From the NCBI GenBank assembly GCA_022451835.1, contig JAKUNX010000004.1:1-30046 (forward strand): 30,046 bases of DNA. Direction: 5' to 3'. The position numbers were made by a program, and so were the translations under genes. The notes below the pieces were generated by a model. The model worked only from the letters and a program-made list of their open reading frames with translations, had not been told where the DNA came from and did not search any database. Shown in pieces: positions 24,949 to 30,046 of this stretch. Each line of letters starts with the position of its first letter. The first letter of the stretch is position 1. The stretch comes from Candidatus Poseidoniaceae archaeon. GTDB lineage: Archaea > Thermoplasmatota > Poseidoniia > Poseidoniales > Poseidoniaceae.

Positions 24949-25410
24949 ATGGAGCCATACTCTAAAGAGCCTGTGACATTAATCGAACATGTTTTTCCTG
25001 GTGACACCAATGACCACGACACATTATTTGGTGGCAAATTGCTATCGATAATGGATAAGGCTGGAGGTATTTCTTGTTCTAAATTTGCTCATCGGGAATT
25101 TGTAACCATCTCAATTGATACTCTAAAATTCATCGCTCCAGCGCGACAGGGTGATCTTCTTGAGGTGACTGGTAAGGTAGTCTACACAAGCACTCATACT
25201 GCGTGTTCCAAAGTTACTGCATTAGCAGTAGACAAAGGAACTTGGGATAAGAAAAAGATTTGTGAAGGATATTTTTTCTTTGTTGCGATTGACTCAATGA
25301 TGCGGCCAATACCTATACCACAATTTGTTGTTGAGAATGATGAAGAACAAATTGAGTGGGACAAAGCTAAGCAAATTAGGAATAATATGATTGCTCAAAA
25401 ATCCGACTAA
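24949..25410 (+). CDS. Hotdog-fold acyl-CoA thioesterase
   Basis: A 153-residue single-hotdog enzyme of the YciA/BACH acyl-CoA thioesterase type, hydrolysing acyl-CoA to free acid and CoA in the cytoplasm. The family core is plain: HVFPGDTNDHDTLFGGKLL (14-32), IMDKAGG with D36 in the catalytic position, and the second strand TLKFIAPARQGDLLEVTG. It has no signal peptide. The ATG at 24949 fits the usual family start. It is transcribed away from the giant surface gene and precedes the SelB-like gene by a short gap. It could release CoA-bound fatty acids, but it lies about 9.7 kb from the megasynthase and there is no direct sign that the two work together. Confidence 0.88.
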   Translation: MEPYSKEPVTLIEHVFPGDTNDHDTLFGGKLLSIMDKAGGISCSKFAHREFVTISIDTLKFIAPARQGDLLEVTGKVVYTSTHTACSKVTALAVDKGTWDKKKICEGYFFFVAIDSMMRPIPIPQFVVENDEEQIEWDKAKQIRNNMIAQKSD

Positions 25411-25451
25411 TTTGCCCGTAAATTGATTTGAGAGTCCTCGCTGGACACACC

Positions 25452-26474
25452 ATGACCGTCTTGAATGTAGCAATGTTTGGCAGTGATGAACTTGCCAAGG
25501 AAATCGCTAAAGCAACCGATCAACGTGACGTTCACACCTATGTCCACAAAGAAATACAAGATGGTGTTGCCAAAATAATTTCAATCATTAGACCTGCAAG
25601 ATATCCTGAACGTTTGAGACCATTACTTAATGCAATTTCTGCTGGTAGAGTTGGTATCATTGAAATCAACAACATTGATGCGACACTTGGCGAAGTTTTG
25701 GTAGCATTTGCCAGTTCTAATATCAGACTTGGCATTGCAATAATCAATCCAAAAGATGGAGATTGGGTCGATCAAGATATGGCTGAAAAGATGTTCGCTC
25801 AAGCTGGACTATCTAACTGGAAATTCATGTCCCCTGATGGATTAGAAATACGCAATCAATTATATCACCTAATGAGTGAAATTGAAGATGAATTAGCTGA
25901 TTCCGCATCATCGCCACTTGTGGTAAGTATAGACCAACATTTCAATGTGAAAGGAATTGGTTTAGTTGCTATCGGATATGTGCAATGTGGCACTCTAAAA
26001 GTTCATGATGAATTACACATATTACCATCTAATGGTACTGGAAACACCAAATCTCTGCAAGTAATGGACGATGATGTTCAACAGGCCCAATCTGGAGATA
26101 GAGTTGGTATTGCGATTAGAGGTGCCAAAGAAGATTCTCTTAGCAACGGCTCAATCATTGTTAAGCCAGCAATCAATGACAAGAAAACAAACACTCAGAT
26201 CCCATTATCTGTAGTCGAGCATAAATCTTCAGAAATGAAATTAAATATTTCACCATTCCAAAAGCGAATTCTTAACCAAGGTGATGTCATCCATATCAGC
26301 GTCGATCTACAATTTACTGTTGGCAGGATTAAATCTGTCAACAATGAAAAGATAGTCGTTGAGTGGGATTCACCTGTCTACATTAGACGAGAAAACCCGG
26401 GATCTGCAATTATTGCACAATTAGATTCAAAACCTCGAATAATGGGTAGTGCAAGTCTTGATTTGAATGAATGA
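25452..26474 (+). CDS. SelB/EF-Tu-like protein with a degenerate GTPase domain
   Basis: About 340 residues from ATG 25452; an in-frame TTG at 25428 adds eight residues. The N-terminal third has the alternating strand-helix pattern of a translational GTPase (VLNVAMFGSDELA, IEINNIDATLGEVLVAFAS), but the P-loop GHxDxGK(S/T) and the NKxD motif are absent. A clear EF-Tu domain II follows (VVSIDQHFNVKGIGLVAIGYV, then HDELHILPS, then QSGDRVGIAIRG). A domain III-like barrel ends the protein. Archaea without selenocysteine are known to carry SelB/EF1A-like paralogues with decayed G motifs, and this fits. It probably cannot hydrolyse GTP in the usual way; a role in translation or RNA binding is inferred. 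The upstream thioesterase stop is 41 bases away. Confidence 0.75.
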   Translation: MTVLNVAMFGSDELAKEIAKATDQRDVHTYVHKEIQDGVAKIISIIRPARYPERLRPLLNAISAGRVGIIEINNIDATLGEVLVAFASSNIRLGIAIINPKDGDWVDQDMAEKMFAQAGLSNWKFMSPDGLEIRNQLYHLMSEIEDELADSASSPLVVSIDQHFNVKGIGLVAIGYVQCGTLKVHDELHILPSNGTGNTKSLQVMDDDVQQAQSGDRVGIAIRGAKEDSLSNGSIIVKPAINDKKTNTQIPLSVVEHKSSEMKLNISPFQKRILNQGDVIHISVDLQFTVGRIKSVNNEKIVVEWDSPVYIRRENPGSAIIAQLDSKPRIMGSASLDLNE

Positions 26475-26506
26475 TTCGGCAAAATTTTACCGCCATAAAA
26501 CTGGGC

Positions 26507-26513
26507 TTTTTTT
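26507..26513 (+). terminator. T7 run after the SelB-like gene, possible archaeal terminator
   Basis: Seven T follow the stop at 26474 by about 30 bases, within a 92-base spacer before the next same-strand gene. No stable hairpin precedes it. The rest of the spacer shows no other feature. Confidence 0.3.
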
Positions 26514-26566
26514 GGAGTAAATTTGCGGTGGTTTCTTAACCTACATAGTTTGCTTGAGAAACTGGG

Positions 26567-28207
26567 ATGCATTCAACAAGTCGCGTAGCATATTCATCGC
26601 CAGAGTCAAATGATGTAAAAATCGACTCTCTATACCTTGATGGGGCGTCAGGCAAAGTTGTTGCAAATATTGATGAACGAATGGTGAGTTTAGAAGCAAA
26701 ATCTGGACATGGCCTGGACATAAAAATCCACTCAATCAATAGAGTCCAACATCATCACACAAGACTCGTCCCCGGTTATATTGCAATAATTGGACTAGCA
26801 TTGGTGTGGTCTAGTGTTAGAATTTTTGCTACTTCTTCACTACAAATCATTACTCTAATTGGTGGTTTAAGTCTAATCATTGGATGGGCTGTAACCCGTA
26901 AGCCAACATTAACAATTGATACCGATGCTGGCGATTGTCATGTGATTACTGGCAATGATTTCTCACTATTGAAACTCAACACAATTCTATTAAAATTACA
27001 AAAGGGATTCTCACTTGAAGAGGCTGCTGATGGTTTAGAAATTCTAGAAAGTGACGCCCAATATCCAAGAAACTCGATTTTTGAGAATAATGAGGTGCCT
27101 GTTGAAATTGCTGTAGTAACAAGTCCAGAATCAATTGCAACATTTCTATCCAGTGACATTGCAGAATCGGTTGCGCCGGAGCCTGAAATTATGCCCGTTA
27201 TGGATATGAGTATATTTGATTCTCAAATGCCTCCTATTTTGCCTCCTGTAGAAGCGCCACAACATAATACTCCGAGTTGGCAAGAAATGGCAAACGAAAG
27301 AAGGGAACGAATACCTTCAATCAATGGTAACTCGCTTATTGAAAGAGGAATAAATAATGTTGGAGATCGCCGAGGACGCGAGGATAGTCATCCAATGTCG
27401 ATGTTCAATCAACTTGATTTAGATTTACCAACAGCTGCTGAAGAACCTCGTAATCAATTACCAATTAATCAATCTCCAAATGCAGGTTTGTTGTCACACA
27501 TTGAGTCTACTCAAGCAAATGAAGCTGGCCCAGCGCAAATGCCTACTTTACTGCCAAGCTTTTGGAACAGAGATGGTTATCACAATCCAAATGAGGCTGA
27601 TGACGAATCTGTAACTACAGACTTAACTGGATTCAATTCACCTGACACTTTATTAGGCAATATTGATTTTGAAGGAAACACAATTGAATCACTCGTAGCA
27701 AGTGCTAGAAGAGAATCAAATCCTATTAGGCCAGTGTCAGAAAGTATGCCAATTAACCAGAATTCACGATTAAGAAAGAAAAACCCCTCAAATAATTCTA
27801 GACTAATTAAACGAAGGAATGCAAACAACAACAGTAATCAAAGAAGAGGCCGCTTAGTACCATCGATCAGTAATGCTGTAAGAGACTTAGGCACTTCAAT
27901 CACCAATCGGATTATCAATACCTTTGAAGAAAGCAACCAACCTAATTCCAATCTAAGAGAGCGTGCAGATGAAGCACAACAAGATGAACTAGAGACATTT
28001 CGTAATTTAGCGCAGGGCGGACTAATTCCTGATGAAAAAGCAAGAGAGTTAGAAGAGAATGTCCGAAGAAGAAAGGCTTTAATTGAGCAAAATGAGCAAG
28101 AATTTGCCGATTCTAGTGACGAACTTTCTTGGACTGAATTAATCGATTCAGATGAACATAAAAGTTCAACTGCAGGCAAGGGCGGATTACCAAGAATTGA
28201 CTTGTAA
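26567..28207 (+). CDS. Membrane protein with PH-like N-terminal region, disordered middle and SHOCT-like C-terminal helix
   Basis: A 546-residue protein with no signal peptide. Residues 1-65 are beta-rich (GKVVANIDERMVSL, IKIHSINRVQHHH). Two adjacent membrane helices lie at about 69-112, then another beta/helix unit (PTLTIDTDAGDCHVITG, LLKLNTILLKLQKG). This split layout recalls bacterial PH-like domains interrupted by a membrane hairpin. A long Asn/Pro/Ser/Glu-rich region (about 175-455) is probably disordered. A C-terminal helix reads ELETFRNLAQGGLIPDEKAREL, similar to SHOCT motifs (GxIxxEE). The function is unknown; a membrane-associated scaffold is an inference. The start ATG 26567 has no Shine-Dalgarno. 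The stop abuts the stop of the convergent PfkB gene with no gap. Confidence 0.7.
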   Translation: MHSTSRVAYSSPESNDVKIDSLYLDGASGKVVANIDERMVSLEAKSGHGLDIKIHSINRVQHHHTRLVPGYIAIIGLALVWSSVRIFATSSLQIITLIGGLSLIIGWAVTRKPTLTIDTDAGDCHVITGNDFSLLKLNTILLKLQKGFSLEEAADGLEILESDAQYPRNSIFENNEVPVEIAVVTSPESIATFLSSDIAESVAPEPEIMPVMDMSIFDSQMPPILPPVEAPQHNTPSWQEMANERRERIPSINGNSLIERGINNVGDRRGREDSHPMSMFNQLDLDLPTAAEEPRNQLPINQSPNAGLLSHIESTQANEAGPAQMPTLLPSFWNRDGYHNPNEADDESVTTDLTGFNSPDTLLGNIDFEGNTIESLVASARRESNPIRPVSESMPINQNSRLRKKNPSNNSRLIKRRNANNNSNQRRGRLVPSISNAVRDLGTSITNRIINTFEESNQPNSNLRERADEAQQDELETFRNLAQGGLIPDEKARELEENVRRRKALIEQNEQEFADSSDELSWTELIDSDEHKSSTAGKGGLPRIDL

Positions 28208-29128
28208 TCAATTTAGAATACTTTCAAATTCTATAAGTCTTGAATTGAACAGTTCATTGGTCAAATTTAACAAACCTGATGTTCCAAACGATTCTAACGT
28301 GAAACTTGCAGTAACTGTTGCCCTAATTAGTGCCTCTCTTAATTCATCACGACTTATGTTGCCTTCATTAGATGCTAAGAAAGCAGCGATTGTGCCCGCA
28401 AAGGAATCGCCACAACCGGTAGGATCAACTACATTCTCGGTTGGATATGCTGGCAATGAAATGATTTCACCATTATGGAATGCTATAACGCCATTTTCTC
28501 CTTTTTTGATAATTAATGTTTGACAACCTACCATCTTGATTAGTGCCCTTGATGCTCTAATCAAATTGTCATCTTGAGCAAGCATTCTAACTTCTCCATC
28601 ATTGATTATTATCAAATCTACACTTTGCATAACCGCTAACAAATCATCTTTGGCAATCTCAATCCACAGATTCATAGAATCTAACATTGATATTCGAGTT
28701 CCTTTCGCTTGCTGGAGGACTTTGGATTGAAGTATTGGTACAAGATTAGCGCAAAACAATACTTTTGGAGCAGTAGATTCTGGTGGAACTTTTGGATCAA
28801 AATCACCAAATACATTCAATTGTGTATCATGAGTTTGTGCAACACCCATATCTCCATGATAAGAGCCTTCCCAACGGAATGTCTTACCTTCTGCGACCTC
28901 TAGACCACTCAAATCTAAGCCTTGAGATTCCAACATTGCAATGTCTTCGGAGCGGAAATCCTGACCAACTACGCCAACTAAACCAATCTTTTCTAGATCG
29001 AGATAATTTCCATGAAAACGACTTGCAATCCCTGCGTATACTGCTGAACCTCCTAATGCATTCTCAACATTCCCGGCCGGTGATGTCACGCTATCATATG
29101 CAATACTTCCAACCATGAGAATATCCAA
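28208..29128 (-). CDS. PfkB-family (ribokinase-like) carbohydrate or nucleoside kinase
   Basis: A 306-residue ATP-dependent kinase of the ribokinase superfamily. Visible landmarks are the N-terminal GSIAYDSV, the sugar-site glycine motif ALGGSAVYAGIA, and the signature DPTGCGDSFAG with the catalytic Asp (about residue 241) and the anion hole GCGD. The acceptor sugar or nucleoside cannot be told by eye; the family includes ribokinase, adenosine kinase and inositol kinases. The start is set by GGTGAT (29138-29133), 4 bases before TTG 29128; GTG 29137 would lie inside that Shine-Dalgarno. It follows the biotin carboxylase gene by about ten bases on the same strand, so they are probably co-transcribed although no shared pathway is evident. 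Confidence 0.88.
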   Translation of the reverse strand: MDILMVGSIAYDSVTSPAGNVENALGGSAVYAGIASRFHGNYLDLEKIGLVGVVGQDFRSEDIAMLESQGLDLSGLEVAEGKTFRWEGSYHGDMGVAQTHDTQLNVFGDFDPKVPPESTAPKVLFCANLVPILQSKVLQQAKGTRISMLDSMNLWIEIAKDDLLAVMQSVDLIIINDGEVRMLAQDDNLIRASRALIKMVGCQTLIIKKGENGVIAFHNGEIISLPAYPTENVVDPTGCGDSFAGTIAAFLASNEGNISRDELREALIRATVTASFTLESFGTSGLLNLTNELFNSRLIEFESILN

Positions 29129-29138
29129 AGTAATCACC

Positions 29139-30046
29139 TCATCCTAGTAATTCTTGATGATTATCAATATACTGTATAGTAACATCGCGATTCAAAAAGT
29201 CTTTTTCATCCATTATTCTTCGATGGAGTGGGATTAGATGTTGTACGCCAGTTATTTGAGTTTCATCAAGAGCTGTACGCATTCTTCTAATGGCATCATC
29301 TCTATCATGGCCCCAAGTCAATAGTTTTGCTAATAATGAATCAAAACAGCCTGGCATTTCGTAACCAGGATGTGCATGTGTATCACATCTTATACCAAAT
29401 CCGGATGGGAAATGGCAATCCCATAATCGTCCTGGACTAGGAACAAACTCCTTAGGATCTTCTGCATTTAACCGGCATTGAATCGCATGCCCTCGCCATT
29501 TAATGTCAGACTGATTAAGTGGTAATTCTTCACCCTGTGCTACTCTAATTCCAAGTTCAACCAAGTTGTAACCAGTGATTAATTCAGTTACAGTGTGCTC
29601 GACTTGCACTCTTGGATTAACTTCCAAAAAATAGAAGTCGCCATTAGCATCCCTTAGAAATTCAAATGTTGCAAGCCCTTTGTAGCCTACAGATTCTGCA
29701 CCTTTACAAACTAATTCACCTATTTCTGCACGCTTTTCATCAGTTAGCCAAGGACCTTCTTCAACAAGTTTTTGATGCCTTCTCTGAATTGAACAAAATC
29801 TCTCCCCGAAATGTATTGCTCGTTTTCCATCGCCAAGCACTTGAAACTCTACGTGTTGAGCGCCTTGGATATACTTCTCTACGAAGACTCTTTCATCGCC
29901 AAATGCAGATTTTGCACGAGACAAGCAAAGTTTGAGCTCACTAGCAAATGGAGATGCTTCTTCAACGATCTGCATACCAATTCCACCGCCTCCAGCCGCA
30001 GCCTTGATAATAACTGGATAGCCTATTTCATCTGCTAATTTGCTGG
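29139..30046 (-). CDS. accC: Biotin carboxylase subunit of acetyl/propionyl-CoA carboxylase (N-terminal part outside window)
   Basis: The frame runs off the right end of the window, so only the C-terminal ~302 residues are present. The ATP-grasp glycine loop KAAAGGGGIGM is at the window edge, followed by the core GERFCSIQRRHQKLVEE and the signature FLEVNPRVQVEHTVTE, with catalytic Glu, Asn and Arg in place. The C-terminal domain includes GHAIQCRLNAEDP and LLAKLLTWGHDRDDAI. The enzyme carboxylates biotin with ATP and bicarbonate, and its partner carboxyltransferase makes malonyl-CoA or methylmalonyl-CoA. No biotin carrier domain follows, so the subunit is of the separate BC type. Malonyl-CoA is the extender the megasynthase MAT should use, so a metabolic link is plausible but unproven. 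Confidence 0.93.
   Translation of the reverse strand, partial: SKLADEIGYPVIIKAAAGGGGIGMQIVEEASPFASELKLCLSRAKSAFGDERVFVEKYIQGAQHVEFQVLGDGKRAIHFGERFCSIQRRHQKLVEEGPWLTDEKRAEIGELVCKGAESVGYKGLATFEFLRDANGDFYFLEVNPRVQVEHTVTELITGYNLVELGIRVAQGEELPLNQSDIKWRGHAIQCRLNAEDPKEFVPSPGRLWDCHFPSGFGIRCDTHAHPGYEMPGCFDSLLAKLLTWGHDRDDAIRRMRTALDETQITGVQHLIPLHRRIMDEKDFLNRDVTIQYIDNHQELLG

Noticed and set aside
25452..26474. Calling this gene selB or an active elongation factor
   Set aside because: The P-loop and NKxD motifs are absent, so GTPase function cannot be claimed.

Overview
The window looks like chromosome of a planktonic euryarchaeon of the Marine Group II / Poseidoniales type. This is inferred from gene content, not from a marker gene. 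The archaeal signs are a degenerate TBP-like protein (17393-17926), a SelB/EF-Tu-like protein without a P-loop (25452-26474), an archaeal-style TatD-related hydrolase (16499-17383), very large surface proteins with one C-terminal membrane anchor, and a lipoprotein M28 peptidase. The DNA is AT-rich throughout. Several genes share one start grammar: a Shine-Dalgarno GGTGAT (or GGTGAC) followed after 3-4 bases by TTG. Genes are tightly packed. The longest gap is 266 bases.

Layout. 1-1107 is the C-terminal end of a thrombospondin type 3 repeat surface protein. It is followed by tRNA-Gly(TCC), a secreted M28 metallopeptidase, a membrane-anchored alpha/beta hydrolase and a MerT-like membrane protein, all on +. 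From 15229 down to 4848 on the minus strand lies a three-gene unit: a FabI-type enoyl-ACP reductase, a 2936-residue megasynthase (KS-MAT-degenerate ACP-KS-ACP-ACP-ACP-KR-DH) and an Sfp-type phosphopantetheinyl transferase. From 24682 down to 16499 on minus are a 1979-residue surface protein, an unrecognised 268-residue protein, the TBP-like protein and the TatD-like hydrolase, closely spaced or overlapping; a small secreted anchored protein (15349-16440) follows. From 24949 on + are an acyl-CoA thioesterase, the SelB-like pseudo-GTPase and a membrane PH/SHOCT-like protein. On minus at the right edge are a biotin carboxylase (cut by the window end) and a PfkB sugar kinase.

The main discovery candidate is the fabI-megasynthase-PPTase unit. 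Together the three genes encode every activity needed to load malonyl units, condense, ketoreduce, dehydrate and enoyl-reduce, plus the enzyme that activates the carrier. That is a compact, self-sufficient fatty-acid or lipid synthase in a genome whose neighbours look archaeal, although archaea normally build isoprenoid ether lipids and lack ACP-based fatty acid synthesis. The megasynthase resembles bacterial PfaA / secondary-lipid synthases but has two complete KS domains in one chain. All three of its good ACP domains carry Thr, not Ser, at the phosphopantetheine site, written with three different Thr codons. A fourth, degenerate ACP-like segment sits between MAT and the second KS. The biotin carboxylase at the right edge could supply malonyl-CoA. 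No thioesterase or acyltransferase release domain is visible in the synthase, so the fate of the product is open.
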